Assembly: GCF_946478885.1 (NCBI RefSeq)
Contig: NZ_CAMLDX010000051.1
Span: forward strand, 1 to 23,792
DNA from: an uncultured Bacillus sp.
GTDB lineage: Bacteria; Bacillota; Bacilli; Bacillales_B; DSM-18226
Reading direction: 5' to 3'
DNA: 23,792 bases
Made by a program: the position numbers and the translations under genes. The notes beneath the pieces were generated by a model that saw only the letters and a program-made list of their open reading frames with translations, made no database searches and was not told the origin of the DNA. Positions 15,852 to 23,792 of this stretch are shown here, in pieces. How positions within the stretch are numbered: position 1 is the first letter of the stretch; each line of letters starts with the position of its first letter.

Positions 15852-15970
15852 GTGAAGTTAATCACAAGCAAACATATACCCCTTTGTTTGACCGTGAAAA
15901 ATTTCTCCCATCCCCTTTGTTCGTATTTAATAGAAAAAAGACTCTGCGATTGCAGAGTCTTTTTTCTATG
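15852..15970 (+). ncRNA. roxS: RoxS/RsaE small regulatory RNA
   Basis: This RNA tunes central metabolism and redox balance by pairing C-rich single-stranded loops with ribosome binding sites. The sequence starts GTGAAGTTAATCAC just after a strong promoter. It carries two C-rich copies, CCCCTTTGTTTG (15879-15890) and CCCCTTTGTTCG (15912-15923), separated by GTGAAAAATTTCTCCCAT, and ends in a perfect hairpin with a T-tract at 15930-15969. I recognise the AAAAATTTCTCCCATCCCC block and duplicated CCCCTTTGTT as the conserved core of Staphylococcus RsaE and B. subtilis RoxS. RoxS is also encoded between yizD and yjbH in B. subtilis. Length is about 118 nt, as expected. A 69-codon frame that overlaps it is not coding. 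Confidence 0.9.
15930..15969. terminator. Bidirectional terminator of roxS
   Basis: An 18-bp perfect stem (15930-15947 with 15952-15969), GATT loop, core AGACTCTGC/GCAGAGTCT, with A6 and T6 tracts built into the stem. It ends roxS and can also stop minus-strand transcripts. Confidence 0.92.
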
Positions 15971-16000
15971 TGCATTTGAATTCTTATGTATAAATGAAGA

Positions 16001-16025
16001 AAAAAAATCGGCAGTTCTGCCGATT
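16001..16025 (-). terminator. Terminator of the yjbI-spxH operon
   Basis: AATCGGCAG (16006-16014) and CTGCCGATT (16017-16025) form a 9-bp perfect stem with a 2-nt loop. In the minus-strand RNA it is followed by a T-tract (the A-run at 16001-16007). It lies 33 bases beyond the spxH stop. Confidence 0.88.
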
Positions 16026-16057
16026 GACTTTCCATATACAGTTAAGCAAAAAAGGTT

Positions 16058-16951
16058 TTAGCGTACCACGTTCTTTCTGATATTAAGCCTCCAGAAAGTC
16101 CCATGTTTAGCAGGAACCTTTTCGACGATCCGTTTTAACTGCAGCTTTTTCATTTCTCTTTCTGCATCGTGAACTGTCATATTATAGACCAATGCAATTT
16201 CAACCGAAGATACTAATTGATAATGTTTTAAAAACATTTCAAGCGGTGGCGGATCGGATCGTACCGGTTGTTCCGGAAGCATTTCTTCAATGATTTGTAC
16301 ATATACCTCGTATGGATAAATACCGGTAATCTTAATTCCTTCTTCTTCAATATTTTCATTAAAAAAGACCAGTGTAGGAATTTCTGCCACATCCATTTCT
16401 GATGTGATTTTAAGATCGCATTGAAAAGCTTTGGCAGCGCAGTCGGAGTGAATATCACAGACGAATTCCTCCACATCCAATCCTGTACTTTCTGCACAGG
16501 AGATTAAAACCTCCATCTGAGAAATATTCTGCTTTTCTAAAAATAGCATTTTCTGTATCTGGCGGAGAAAACGAATGCCTGCTTTCCTGCCCTGTAGCTC
16601 CGCTGCTTTAATCGCAATGAAAGTCAGATATGGAGCTGAAATAGGATTTTCCAGCCAAAGGCTACCATCACAGGACATGCCAAATCGGCTCCCAGTTCTC
16701 TCATAAAGCTCTGCTATGTTTTCAAAGTTATGTTTCCTACCTAAATTCATCTGGGCTAATTTTCCACTTAATACATATTTAATTTTGAAATATTGACCGA
16801 ATTCAATATGCATTTTTTTTAAGACTGGCTCTAAGGCCCAGCATTCAGGACAAAGCGGATCGATGAACATATAAATTTCAAGTGGTTTATTTTCATGACA
16901 TTGACAAGGGTAGGAAGATGAATTGCATGCGAATGTTTCTCGCTTTGTCAC
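16058..16951 (-). CDS. spxH: SpxH (YjbH), DsbA-like adaptor for Spx degradation by ClpXP
   Basis: SpxH binds Spx and stimulates its proteolysis by ClpXP; loss raises Spx. The protein has 297 residues. The N terminus is Cys/His-rich (Cys9, Cys16, Cys18, His19), which fits the zinc-binding end reported for YjbH. A thioredoxin-fold CPEC motif follows at Cys34-Cys37 in [14 protein letters not shown], with a cis-proline region near [10 protein letters not shown]. The start is a GTG at 16951 that overlaps the yjbI stop (GTGA), with GTGAGGG upstream; no in-frame ATG fits. It forms an operon with yjbI, as in B. subtilis. Its target Spx is encoded 7 kb away on the other strand. Confidence 0.93.
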   Translation of the reverse strand: MTKRETFACNSSSYPCQCHENKPLEIYMFIDPLCPECWALEPVLKKMHIEFGQYFKIKYVLSGKLAQMNLGRKHNFENIAELYERTGSRFGMSCDGSLWLENPISAPYLTFIAIKAAELQGRKAGIRFLRQIQKMLFLEKQNISQMEVLISCAESTGLDVEEFVCDIHSDCAAKAFQCDLKITSEMDVAEIPTLVFFNENIEEEGIKITGIYPYEVYVQIIEEMLPEQPVRSDPPPLEMFLKHYQLVSSVEIALVYNMTVHDAEREMKKLQLKRIVEKVPAKHGTFWRLNIRKNVVR

Positions 16952-17355
16952 ATTCCCTCACCCTTCATGTTTTGGTTTTCATCTGTATTAATCATATGCT
17001 GTGCAGTCAGATACAGTCTTGAAAAGTACTCCTCTCGGACAGGACCTGTTAGACCGGCTTCGTCCATTGCCTCTGACATACATTGAAGCCACGCTTGAGC
17101 ACGCGTCTGGGTAATTTCGAAAGGTAAATGACGCGCCCGAAGCATTGGGTGACCATGTTCAGCAGTATAAAGGGCAGGACCGCCTAGATATTGTGTCATA
17201 AACTGTTTTTGCTTACGAGCTGTTTCTGTTAAATCGTCAGGAAAAATGGGAGCGAGATGCGGGTGTTTGCCAACGCGGCGGTAGAAAGCGTCTATAAGCA
17301 GATGCAGCTTTTCTTCACCAATTATTTCGAATGGAGTAGGTACTTTCTCGATCAT
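16948..17355 (-). CDS. yjbI: Truncated haemoglobin (group II, trHbO type)
   Basis: YjbI is a small haem protein; the B. subtilis protein has high oxygen affinity and is linked to oxidative stress and spxH. The protein has 135 residues from ATG 17355. Visible features are the B-helix AFYRRV tyrosine, IFPDDL (CD1 region), the conserved [14 protein letters not shown] block and the proximal haem histidine in [11 protein letters not shown]. Two adjacent ATGs (17358 and 17355) follow a G6 run; 17355 has the better six-base spacing, and the upstream ATG at 17376 lacks a site. Its stop overlaps the spxH GTG, so translation is probably coupled. A promoter lies at 17444-17472. Confidence 0.94.
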   Translation of the reverse strand: MIEKVPTPFEIIGEEKLHLLIDAFYRRVGKHPHLAPIFPDDLTETARKQKQFMTQYLGGPALYTAEHGHPMLRARHLPFEITQTRAQAWLQCMSEAMDEAGLTGPVREEYFSRLYLTAQHMINTDENQNMKGEGM

Positions 17356-17443
17356 CATTAACCCCCCTTTAAACATGTAGTGTGATTATCTAGTATTCAT
17401 AAAAGTCATTCTGTTCATTCATGACCCTGTTAAATTCTCTATT

Positions 17444-17472
17444 ATTTTAGCAAGCAAAAATTAATATCTCAA
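17444..17472 (-). promoter_or_regulatory. Sigma-A promoter of yjbI-spxH
   Basis: On the minus strand TTGAGA (17467-17472), exactly 17 bp, then TAAAAT (17444-17449). It lies about 80 bases before yjbI. Confidence 0.6.
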
Positions 17473-17559
17473 ATAAATAGCTTATACAATATGAGATGGC
17501 ATATCACCTGAAGGGGACTATGCCATGTGATTAGTAGCAATCTTAACTCTCTTTAGGGG

Positions 17560-18165
17560 TTAAGCCAAATAATTTTGTTTCACTTTTAACACATAATTTT
17601 GTGTTTCTTTGAAAGGAGGAATTCCATTATATTTGTCGACATTTCCCGGGCCGGCATTATAAGCGGCAAGGGCAAGATCGACATCGTCGTTATATTTATC
17701 AAGCATTTGCTTTAAGTATTTTGTGCCCCCCATGATATTTTGTTCCGGGTCATAGATATTTCGCACGCCAAGGGAACGGGCGGTTTGCGGCATTAATTGC
17801 ATGAGCCCTGCGGCGCCAGCGGGACTAGAAGCATTGGGATTAAAGCCAGATTCCTGCTGAATAACGGCTTTAATTAATGAGACAGGAACCTGATAACGTT
17901 GTGAGGCAGATTGAATGATATCAGCATAGTTTTGCTTGGAATCTGCCAGCTTTGATAATTGTACAGGGGGTACCACAACTGAATTTAACATCGATGAAGA
18001 TACTGTCTTTTTATTCGTTTTTTCCTCTGTCAGTGCAGCTTCAGATAACATGCTGGTGAGCAGGCTTTGAAATAATTGGTTGCTTTCCGGCTCACTGCTT
18101 CCTTTTAAGTTGAAATTTTGCATGGCTTTCAATTCGAGCATGATTTTGAATTGATTGACGTTCAT
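17560..18165 (-). CDS. cwlQ: Lytic transglycosylase with SLT domain (CwlQ-like)
   Basis: The enzyme cleaves peptidoglycan glycan strands; B. subtilis CwlQ (YjbJ) is described as a bifunctional muramidase/transglycosylase. The protein has 201 residues. The first 80 are a Ser/Thr/Lys-rich region without a classic signal peptide. The SLT domain runs from about 80 to the end: catalytic Glu105 in [10 protein letters not shown], then [30 protein letters not shown] and [15 protein letters not shown], all standard motifs. GAGGAG precedes the ATG. It lies downstream of yjbK with a 22-base gap on the same strand, probably one transcript. How it is exported is not evident from the sequence. Confidence 0.93.
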   Translation of the reverse strand: MNVNQFKIMLELKAMQNFNLKGSSEPESNQLFQSLLTSMLSEAALTEEKTNKKTVSSSMLNSVVVPPVQLSKLADSKQNYADIIQSASQRYQVPVSLIKAVIQQESGFNPNASSPAGAAGLMQLMPQTARSLGVRNIYDPEQNIMGGTKYLKQMLDKYNDDVDLALAAYNAGPGNVDKYNGIPPFKETQNYVLKVKQNYLA

Positions 18166-18187
18166 TTTGGGCTTCTCCTCATGATCT

Positions 18188-18775
18188 TTATTGTATCTCC
18201 AGAGCTATTTTTCGTTCATAAAATCGTTTTACTTTATTTTTCGCTTTTCGAACCGGAATATTCAGTTCGGAAAGCAGTTGAAGAAAAATAGTCTCTCCCT
18301 TCGTACGATCAGTTACTTCATATTCTACCTCATAATCCCTTACATTTAAATAGGTGCTTGCATCTAAGACCAATACTCCATTACGGTATTTCGTCTCTGC
18401 ACGCTCTGTTACGAGGGAGCCAAAATTGCATAATTTCTCCGTATGGATCTTGCCGCTTTCCAATTGCTTTTTAATGATGCCGTCATGTAAAGAAGCACCA
18501 CGAAGCAAGGCATGTGCGATTTCTGACTTTAATGGTTCATTCGTTTCGAGCAGTCCATCGGGATGCGGTTGTTTCAGCGTCATTTCATAGCCGTCCTTTT
18601 TTTCTCTGATTCTTAAGGCACACCCTTGTTGTTTTAAGGCGAAATCAGGTGTATCGAAGTAATGATTTTCCTGCCTGAAAAAACTTGAATCCCTGAGATG
18701 AAAGTGTTTCTGTAATTGATTGAACTCCCTTTCTGTCACCATATTCTTAAACTCTATTTCAATATTTTGCGACAT
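18188..18775 (-). CDS. yjbK: CYTH-domain protein YjbK (tripolyphosphatase-like)
   Basis: CYTH (CyaB/thiamine triphosphatase) proteins bind triphosphates in a beta tunnel. The 195-residue protein shows the signature ExExK as Glu6-Ile-Glu8-Phe-Lys10. Further charged strands follow ([27 protein letters not shown]), then [19 protein letters not shown] and a C-terminal KVKRFYERK. The frame opens at 18823, but the ATG at 18775 is preceded by AAGGAAGG and gives the typical [11 protein letters not shown] start. It is upstream of cwlQ on the same strand and divergent from yjbL-relQ, the same arrangement as in B. subtilis. Substrate is inferred from the family; inorganic triphosphate is likely. Confidence 0.9.
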   Translation of the reverse strand: MSQNIEIEFKNMVTEREFNQLQKHFHLRDSSFFRQENHYFDTPDFALKQQGCALRIREKKDGYEMTLKQPHPDGLLETNEPLKSEIAHALLRGASLHDGIIKKQLESGKIHTEKLCNFGSLVTERAETKYRNGVLVLDASTYLNVRDYEVEYEVTDRTKGETIFLQLLSELNIPVRKAKNKVKRFYERKIALEIQ

Positions 18776-18888
18776 TGTATGCAGTCCTTCCTTTCGGATA
18801 TAGTAGCAGGCAATCAAGTGCAATCCTTCAAAAAACGTTTTTCTCTTCTCTTATTATCTATCCAAAAAAGGTTGAAGGCAATTTTTAG

Positions 18889-18894
18889 TATAAT
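18889..18894 (+). promoter_or_regulatory. Candidate -10 of the yjbL-relQ-nadF-yjbO operon
   Basis: A perfect TATAAT lies 46 bases before yjbL. No -35 at normal distance is convincing; TTGAAG at 18872 is too close. This could reflect activator dependence or a different promoter. Confidence 0.35.
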
Positions 18895-18939
18895 GGTATT
18901 TCCTATGATAAAATAAAAAAGTGTCTGAAGGAGAATAAA

Positions 18940-19308
18940 ATGAATGAAGTGCTAGTGATTCAGGATATGATTATTTCCGGTCAACATGAGTTACTCCTTG
19001 TTGTTGATAACCATTGCTTATTAGGCGATGTGAAGGCAACAGGGCAAATGCTGGTTGATTCAGCCGGGTTTTCATTTGTATATTTACTAGAAAATCATGA
19101 TTCCTATACATATATTAAATTACCCGAAGTTTTTTGGAGTAATTTAAAGAAGGCAATCGCCTGCAGGCTCACTGTATCCTTGACGAATGGAAGGGAGAAG
19201 CTTTATTTGACAAACTTCCTGAAGGAACTGGGGTACTTAATTGAAAATATTAAGGGCAACAGCAATTATGGCGAAGAAATGGTTTATAAAGTTGAAGCTG
19301 TATTTTAA
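18940..19308 (+). CDS. yjbL: YjbL-like protein of unknown function (UPF0738)
   Basis: The protein has 122 residues, is soluble, and has no signal peptide. It is mostly alternating hydrophobic/polar, suggesting beta structure (ELLLVVDNHCLLGDVKA, FSFVYLLENHDSYTYIKLP). A GAAGGAG site precedes the ATG. It is the first gene of a plus-strand run with relQ 15 bases downstream, as yjbL-yjbM in B. subtilis. The conserved link with relQ suggests a related role, but no function is known to me and no catalytic motif is visible. Confidence 0.8.
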   Translation: MNEVLVIQDMIISGQHELLLVVDNHCLLGDVKATGQMLVDSAGFSFVYLLENHDSYTYIKLPEVFWSNLKKAIACRLTVSLTNGREKLYLTNFLKELGYLIENIKGNSNYGEEMVYKVEAVF

Positions 19309-19323
19309 GAAGGTGGTGTTTGG

Positions 19324-19962
19324 GTGAAACACTGGGATTTATTTTTGGCTCCATATAAACAGGCAGTCGAGGAGCTGAAAGTGAAATTAAAAGGGATGCG
19401 CAGTCAGTTTGAATTGCAAGGAAATTATTCTCCAATTGAATTCGTAACAGGAAGGGTTAAACCGATAGCGAGTATATTGGATAAAGCCAATCAAAAAGGG
19501 ATTCCTCTCGATAGGCTTGAATCGGAAATGCAGGATATTGCAGGTCTGAGGATGATGTGCCAATTTGTTGATGATATCAGCAAGGTCGTCGAGTTGATCC
19601 GGAAAAGAAATGATTTTGAAATCGTGGAAGAGCGTAATTATATTTCGCACAAAAAAGCCAGCGGCTATCGCTCCTACCATGTTGTGATCCGCTATCCGGT
19701 TCAAACAATACATGGAGAGAAAAAAATCCTCGCTGAGATACAAATTCGTACATTAGCGATGAACTTTTGGGCTACGATAGAACATTCGCTGAATTATAAG
19801 TATAAAGGACAATTTCCTAAAGATATCCAGATGAGACTGCAAAGAGCAGCTGAGGCGGCCTTTCGGCTGGATGAAGAAATGTCGTTAATAAGAGGCGAAA
19901 TTCAAGATGCCCAGGCATTTTTCAGCATGAAAAAGGAAACAAGCAATAAAACAGAGAGATAA
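19324..19962 (+). CDS. relQ: Small alarmone synthetase RelQ (SasB, YjbM)
   Basis: RelQ makes (p)ppGpp from GTP or GDP and ATP; the Bacillus enzyme is a tetramer activated allosterically by pppGpp. The protein has 212 residues and lacks hydrolase and regulatory domains, as expected for a small alarmone synthetase. The synthetase motifs are present: GRVKPIASILDK (ATP/GTP site), DIAGLRMMCQF, SGYRSYHVVIRY, and EIQIRTLAMNFWATIEHSLNYKYK. The start is GTG 19324 with AAGGTGG upstream. It sits between yjbL and nadF in one operon, which couples alarmone synthesis with NADP supply. Confidence 0.95.
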   Translation: MKHWDLFLAPYKQAVEELKVKLKGMRSQFELQGNYSPIEFVTGRVKPIASILDKANQKGIPLDRLESEMQDIAGLRMMCQFVDDISKVVELIRKRNDFEIVEERNYISHKKASGYRSYHVVIRYPVQTIHGEKKILAEIQIRTLAMNFWATIEHSLNYKYKGQFPKDIQMRLQRAAEAAFRLDEEMSLIRGEIQDAQAFFSMKKETSNKTER

Positions 19963-20009
19963 AAAGGTGAAAAGCACCAGAAATCAGGATTAAAGGGAGG
20001 TTTAAGACG

Positions 20010-20807
20010 GTGAAATTTGCAATCACATCAAGAGGAGATGACAATTCAACTTCGATCGTATATAGAATAAAAGATTATTTAATGGATTTTGATCTGACTC
20101 TTGACGAAGATAACCCTGATATTGTGATTTCTGTGGGAGGGGATGGCACTCTGCTTTATGCCTTTCATCGTTACAGCAGTCGCTTGGATAAAACGGCATT
20201 TGTTGGGATTCATACCGGACATTTGGGCTTTTATGCAGATTGGATACCAGAGGAAATTGAGAAGCTTGTAATCGCCATTGCCAAGACTCCCTTTCATGTA
20301 GTCGAATATCCACTTCTCGAGGTGATCATCCGTTATAATAACAGGGGAAAAGAATCAAAATATCTGGCCCTGAATGAATCAGCCGTTAAAAGTAATGAGG
20401 GGACACTTGTCATGGATGTCGAAATTGGCGGACAGCATTTTGAAAGGTTTCGCGGGGACGGTCTGTGTATGTCAACTCCGTCTGGAAGTACTGCCTATAA
20501 TAAGGCATTAGGTGGGGCGATTATCCACCCTTCCATTTCGGCAATCCAATTGGCGGAAATCGCTTCTATCAATAACCGGGTATTTCGTACAATTGGCTCA
20601 CCGCTAATCCTGCCGGCGCATCATACCTGTTTGTTAAAAGCTGTCAGCCAGAATAATTTTTATGTAACGATCGACCATCTGAATGTCCTGCATAAGGATG
20701 TCAAATCAATTCAATACAGAGTATCGGAAAAGCGTATTCGTTTCGCCCGTTTCCGTCCATTCCCATTTTGGAAAAGGGTTCATGATTCATTTATTTCATC
20801 GGATTAA
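20010..20807 (+). CDS. nadF: NAD kinase
   Basis: The enzyme phosphorylates NAD to NADP with ATP or polyphosphate. The protein has 265 residues, matching B. subtilis NadF (PpnKA, YjbN). The signature GGDGT is at 43-47 with catalytic Asp45, followed by the NE motif in ALNESAVKS and the conserved [19 protein letters not shown]. The start is GTG at 20010 with GGGAGG 10 bases upstream. Its stop TAA shares a base with a downstream ATG (20807), but the next gene more likely begins at 20858. It lies in the relQ operon. RoxS is known to target the other NAD kinase mRNA (ppnKB) in B. subtilis; no such pairing was tested here. Confidence 0.96.
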   Translation: MKFAITSRGDDNSTSIVYRIKDYLMDFDLTLDEDNPDIVISVGGDGTLLYAFHRYSSRLDKTAFVGIHTGHLGFYADWIPEEIEKLVIAIAKTPFHVVEYPLLEVIIRYNNRGKESKYLALNESAVKSNEGTLVMDVEIGGQHFERFRGDGLCMSTPSGSTAYNKALGGAIIHPSISAIQLAEIASINNRVFRTIGSPLILPAHHTCLLKAVSQNNFYVTIDHLNVLHKDVKSIQYRVSEKRIRFARFRPFPFWKRVHDSFISSD

Positions 20808-20857
20808 TGGAGAAAAGAAAACGCAATACGCCGTTTTATGGAACAGGAGTAAAACAT

Positions 20858-21757
20858 ATGCCCTTATTTTCATTGCAGTGGACCATTGAAACGAAGGATG
20901 CGGGAAAATTGGTCCGGGAGTATTTGAAGGAACAGCATATTTCAAAAACAGCCTTGACTGATATAAAGTTTAAAGGTGGAAGTATTACGGTGAATAATGG
21001 GACAGTAACAGTGCGTTACCGATTAAAGCAGGGAGATCGGCTTAACATTACATTTCCCGCTGAAGAGCCGGCGGATGGGATTCAAGCCGAGAATATTTCA
21101 CTTAATATTCTTTATGAGGATGAATATATTCTGGTTGTTAATAAACCTTCAAGAATGAATACGATTCCTTCAAGGGAGCATCCGGCGGGAAGTTTAGCCA
21201 ATGCTCTGCTAGGCTATTATGAAAAAATCGGTCTAAGGGCTACCGCACATATTGTCACAAGGCTTGATCGGGATACATCCGGGCTTGTTTTAATTGCCAA
21301 GCACCGTCATACACATCATTTACTAAGTGAGCAGCAAAGGTCGGGGAAAGTAAAACGCACATACGAGGCCTTCGCTGCAGGAATATTTTCTCATGAAAAG
21401 GGGAGAATTGTACAGCCAATTGGAAGAAAAAGCGACAGTATCATTGAACGGATGGTACGTGAGGATGGGCAGTATGCTGTAACCAATTTTGCCGTAAAAA
21501 AATGCCTAAGCAATTTTACTTGGGTGGAGCTGCAATTAGAAACAGGCCGGACACATCAAATTCGTGTGCATTTGTCTTATATTGGTCATCCGTTGCTAGG
21601 GGATGATTTATATGGCGGCAGTCTTGATAAAATAACGAGACAGGCGCTGCATTGCAGAAAAATTTCGTTTCTTCATCCCTATGACAAAAGAAGATGCGAG
21701 TTTACCGCAGAGTTGCTGGACGATATGAAAGCTTTAGCGGATCATCAAGAAATGTGA
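20858..21757 (+). CDS. yjbO: RluA-family pseudouridine synthase (YjbO)
   Basis: RluA-type enzymes isomerise uridine to pseudouridine in rRNA or tRNA. The protein has 299 residues from ATG 20858. An N-terminal S4-like region (VREYLKEQHISKTALTDIKFKGGSITVNN) precedes the catalytic domain, with the motif RLDRDTSG containing the active-site Asp. GRTHQIRVHLSYIGHPLLGDDLYGG follows. The frame extends to an ATG at 20807 that overlaps the nadF stop, but that ATG lacks a ribosome binding site; ATG 20858 has AGGAG eight bases before it. It is the last gene of the operon and is followed by a large hairpin. The RNA target is not predictable. Confidence 0.92.
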   Translation: MPLFSLQWTIETKDAGKLVREYLKEQHISKTALTDIKFKGGSITVNNGTVTVRYRLKQGDRLNITFPAEEPADGIQAENISLNILYEDEYILVVNKPSRMNTIPSREHPAGSLANALLGYYEKIGLRATAHIVTRLDRDTSGLVLIAKHRHTHHLLSEQQRSGKVKRTYEAFAAGIFSHEKGRIVQPIGRKSDSIIERMVREDGQYAVTNFAVKKCLSNFTWVELQLETGRTHQIRVHLSYIGHPLLGDDLYGGSLDKITRQALHCRKISFLHPYDKRRCEFTAELLDDMKALADHQEM

Positions 21758-21809
21758 AACGTATTTCCGGCCGTGAATGGTTTTTCCGAATCATTCAACG
21801 AAATGAATA

Positions 21810-21890
21810 AAATGGACTGCTTCCTTACAAAGGATACAAATCCGAAAGAAATTTGTCCCCTTCGATTTGTATGTGGAGGTCAGTCCATTT
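21810..21890. terminator. Large branched hairpin between convergent yjbO and prpE
   Basis: AAATGGACTG (21810-21819) pairs with CAGTCCATTT (21881-21890), extended by CTTCC/GGAGG-type pairs. Inside, ATACAAATC (21834-21842) pairs with GATTTGTAT (21864-21872). It lies between two stop codons and probably acts as a bidirectional terminator, although no long T-run follows on the plus strand. Confidence 0.65.
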
Positions 21891-21900
21891 CCCGTTTGCT

Positions 21901-22650
21901 TCAGGGCTGTACTCCGTCTAATTTCTTAAACTTCTCTGCTATATAGGGCATAGTCGAAGGAACAGATACGATTTCGAATTCTGGAAAACGCAGGGAAGAT
22001 AATTTTCTACCAAAGACAGCTCCTGTGTCAATATTATATGTTTTTCCTACTTTTCTCACCTCTGTAACAGGTGTATGACCGTATACGATATAGGGTTCAC
22101 CTTTATAATATTGTGCCCAGTCTCTCCGTACTGGTGAACCATCTTGATTTTTTTCTCCGGTAATATCTCCGTAAAGGACAAAGGTTTTTACCCTTGAATG
22201 ATGTTTCCCGATTAATTCCTCACTGATCCCAGCATGAGCGATCACAAGTTTTTCCTTTGTAAATACCTGGTATAGAGGGGCGTTTTCATACAATTGTATA
22301 AAAGATTTTCTCACATGCAGCTGCTGCCTTCTATCAAGTGCTTCGAATTCTGCCACTGTCGTTTCTAGCCCATGCGTAAGCTGCACCTTATTGCCAAGAA
22401 AATAACGGTACAGCTTATTGCAATGATTCCCTGGGACATAATAGGCTAAATCTTGTTGTACCAGGCCATAAACTGTATTTATCATTTTGAGTGACTGTGG
22501 ACCGCGATCTGTTATGTCTCCAACAAACGCAAGTTTTCTACCCTCCGGAGAGACTGGGATATCCTGCTTCCAATCGTATCCCAGTTTCACCGTTAACTCA
22601 TGAAATTCATGAAAGCATCCATGAACATCGCCAATAATATCTAACTTCAT
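21901..22650 (-). CDS. prpE: PrpE, bis(5'-nucleosyl)-tetraphosphatase / PPP-type phosphatase
   Basis: PrpE hydrolyses Ap4A-type dinucleotides and has protein phosphatase activity; in B. subtilis it affects spore germination. The protein has 249 residues. The metallophosphoesterase motifs are in order: GDVHG (Asp8, His10), [19 protein letters not shown] and GHTP. The frame opens at 22668, but the ATG at 22650 is preceded by AAGGAG nine bases away, while the upstream ATG overlaps that site. It is convergent with yjbO and divergent from the yjbQ-like pseudogene, the B. subtilis order. Confidence 0.94.
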   Translation of the reverse strand: MKLDIIGDVHGCFHEFHELTVKLGYDWKQDIPVSPEGRKLAFVGDITDRGPQSLKMINTVYGLVQQDLAYYVPGNHCNKLYRYFLGNKVQLTHGLETTVAEFEALDRRQQLHVRKSFIQLYENAPLYQVFTKEKLVIAHAGISEELIGKHHSRVKTFVLYGDITGEKNQDGSPVRRDWAQYYKGEPYIVYGHTPVTEVRKVGKTYNIDTGAVFGRKLSSLRFPEFEIVSVPSTMPYIAEKFKKLDGVQP

Positions 22651-22809
22651 CTTCTCTTGCTCCTTCATTCACAATCGAAACATAATAATCAATATCCCAA
22701 TTTGTGGCATGTTTTCCTTTTTTATGAAAAAAGATAATTATATTATCGATCGTATTCTGTTAATCATATGTTACATAATGCAATTAGATAAATGCAAAGG
22801 GGAAACTCT

Positions 22810-23792
22810 ATGGAACATGGGGCACCGATCATATCCTTATTGTCATTCTCGCTGCATTTTTGACACCTATTATTTTACAACTGAGATTGAATATTATTCC
22901 GGTTGTGGTTGCTGAAATATTAATATTGCTTCTCTTAGTTCCATTTTTGTTAATCAGTTTGCTAATATCCAAATTAATTCCGGGCTATATTCTGAAAATC
23001 TGGTACGATTATAAAACCGTGATCGCATCCGGCTTTCTTCGTACCTCTACATTATCTTTGGTTATTGCCGCTGCTACAATTGGGGAAAGAATCGGTGTTA
23101 TTTCCAAAGAGATGAGTGGGATGTTTATCTTAGTTGCAGTCATCACTTCTATTTTTACACCGATTGTATTTAAAAAATTATTCCTATTCGAAATCGAACA
23201 AATAAAGAAGACAAAGGTGGCCATTATAGGGGCAAATCAATTTACATTGCCTGTATACCGCGGATTACAAACAGGCTTATATGATCCTGTCCTTTACCAT
23301 ACGAAACAACTATTTTTCATATAAAAGAATTGGAGGATTATTCTGCGTCCTCATTGAATGAAACGGATATTTATGAAGCTGAAATCGTCGTCATTTCTAC
23401 CGGCAAGGAGGAAATGAATGCTGAACTTGGGATCTTGATTAAGGAAAGGGGAGTTGAACGCGTAATATGCAGGGCTGAAAAACCATCAATCGAAGAGGAA
23501 CTCAGGAATAATGGTATTGAGGTATTTTCTGTTCTTCTGTCGTCGCAAACGTTGCTACGGGCGATGATTGAAATTCCAAATGTTATGGATATTTTCACAA
23601 ACCAAGAGACGTCACTCTATGAAATCACCTTGTTCAACAATCAATATGAAGGGATTACGTTACGGCAGTTTCCTTTTATGGGAGATGTGATTTTCGTTCG
23701 GATTTTCCGTGGCAAGGATTCCATTGTCCCTCATGGAGAAACTGAATTGAGGATGTACGATCGTCTGATTGTGACAGGGTCTAAGGAATATG
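22810..23792 (+). pseudogene. yjbQ: YjbQ-like CPA2 cation/proton antiporter, decayed, runs off the window
   Basis: The intact family has about 380 residues of membrane domain followed by an RCK (TrkA-N/TrkA-C) domain. Here ATG 22810 with AAGGGG upstream starts MEHGAPIIS but stops at once. A one-base shift near 22835 restores LIVILAAFLTPIILQLRLN in the next frame. That frame then jumps at about 22920 from VVVAEIL directly to LLVPFLLISLLISKL, skipping most transmembrane helices (roughly 250 residues by comparison with the usual architecture). It continues through TIGERIGVISKEMSG and the TrkA-N start VAIIGANQFTLPV, and stops at 23324. A second shift near 23300-23320 leads into HIKELEDYSASS and RCK sequence open to the window end. 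Three independent lesions make a functional transporter very unlikely. Confidence 0.88.

Noticed and set aside
15852..16061. 69-codon plus-strand frame starting at GTG 15852
   Set aside because: It runs through the RoxS RNA and its terminator hairpin, has no ribosome binding site, and its codons follow the RNA motifs; not a protein gene.
17496..17526. ATGGCATA/TATGCCAT hairpin as the cwlQ terminator
   Set aside because: The 8-bp stem is real, but there is no T-tract on the minus strand and it lies about 35-65 bases beyond the stop; function unclear.
20807..20857. TAATG-coupled start for yjbO overlapping nadF
   Set aside because: Attractive as coupling, but there is no ribosome binding site, and the family start aligns with ATG 20858, which has AGGAG. 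Not fully excluded.
22860..23324. 154-codon frame as an intact small membrane protein
   Set aside because: Its sequence is clearly internal pieces of a YjbQ-type antiporter, lacks a ribosome binding site at its first ATG, and stops in the middle of the RCK domain.

Overview
The window looks like core chromosome from an AT-rich, low-GC Gram-positive bacterium of the family Bacillaceae. Gene order follows the Bacillus subtilis fabHA-fabF-yjaZ ... trpS ... spxA ... mecA ... coiA-pepF ... yjbI-spxH ... cwlQ-yjbK | yjbL-relQ-nadF-yjbO | prpE | yjbQ region. AGGAGG-type ribosome binding sites and rho-independent terminators sit where expected. I assign no species. Statements about B. subtilis gene order and family function are from general knowledge; no database was searched.

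Layout. 1-247: the 3' end of a probable extended-SDR (epimerase-like) gene, convergent with a small YjzB/YppG-like gene (316-654, minus). 895-3116: fabH-fabF, the fatty-acid initiation and elongation ketosynthases, behind a promoter with a FapR-like operator. 3117-5056: a long composite fabF terminator, a 46-bp perfect palindrome, and an apparently intact IS110-family element on the minus strand. The leader of that element folds into a nested structure reminiscent of a bridge RNA. 5057-6767: yjaZ-like metalloprotease and yjbA-like gene. 6845-8443 (minus): trpS and a small membrane-protein gene. 8895-10323: spx and mecA. 10671-12185: cardiolipin synthase. 12314-15477: coiA and pepF. 15519-15692 (minus): two-TM YizD-like peptide. 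15852-15970: the RoxS/RsaE small RNA. 16058-17355 (minus): yjbI-spxH operon. 17560-18775 (minus): cwlQ and yjbK. 18940-21757: yjbL-relQ-nadF-yjbO operon. 21901-22650 (minus): prpE. 22810-end: a yjbQ-like cation/proton antiporter pseudogene with two frameshifts and a large internal deletion.

How the genes work together. The middle of the window is a stress-control neighbourhood. It contains Spx, the adaptor SpxH that delivers Spx to ClpXP, MecA (adaptor for ClpCP, also implicated in Spx and ComK control), the redox-responsive small RNA RoxS, a truncated haemoglobin, and the small alarmone synthetase RelQ next to NAD kinase. The spx upstream region carries an envelope-stress (ECF sigma) type promoter. 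coiA and mecA link the region to competence. Relative to the B. subtilis order, app, opp, yjbC and yjbE are absent. The most unusual items are the IS110 leader structure with its possible target match to the fabF terminator, the adjacent perfect palindrome, the decayed antiporter, and a 20-codon leader ORF abutting mecA.
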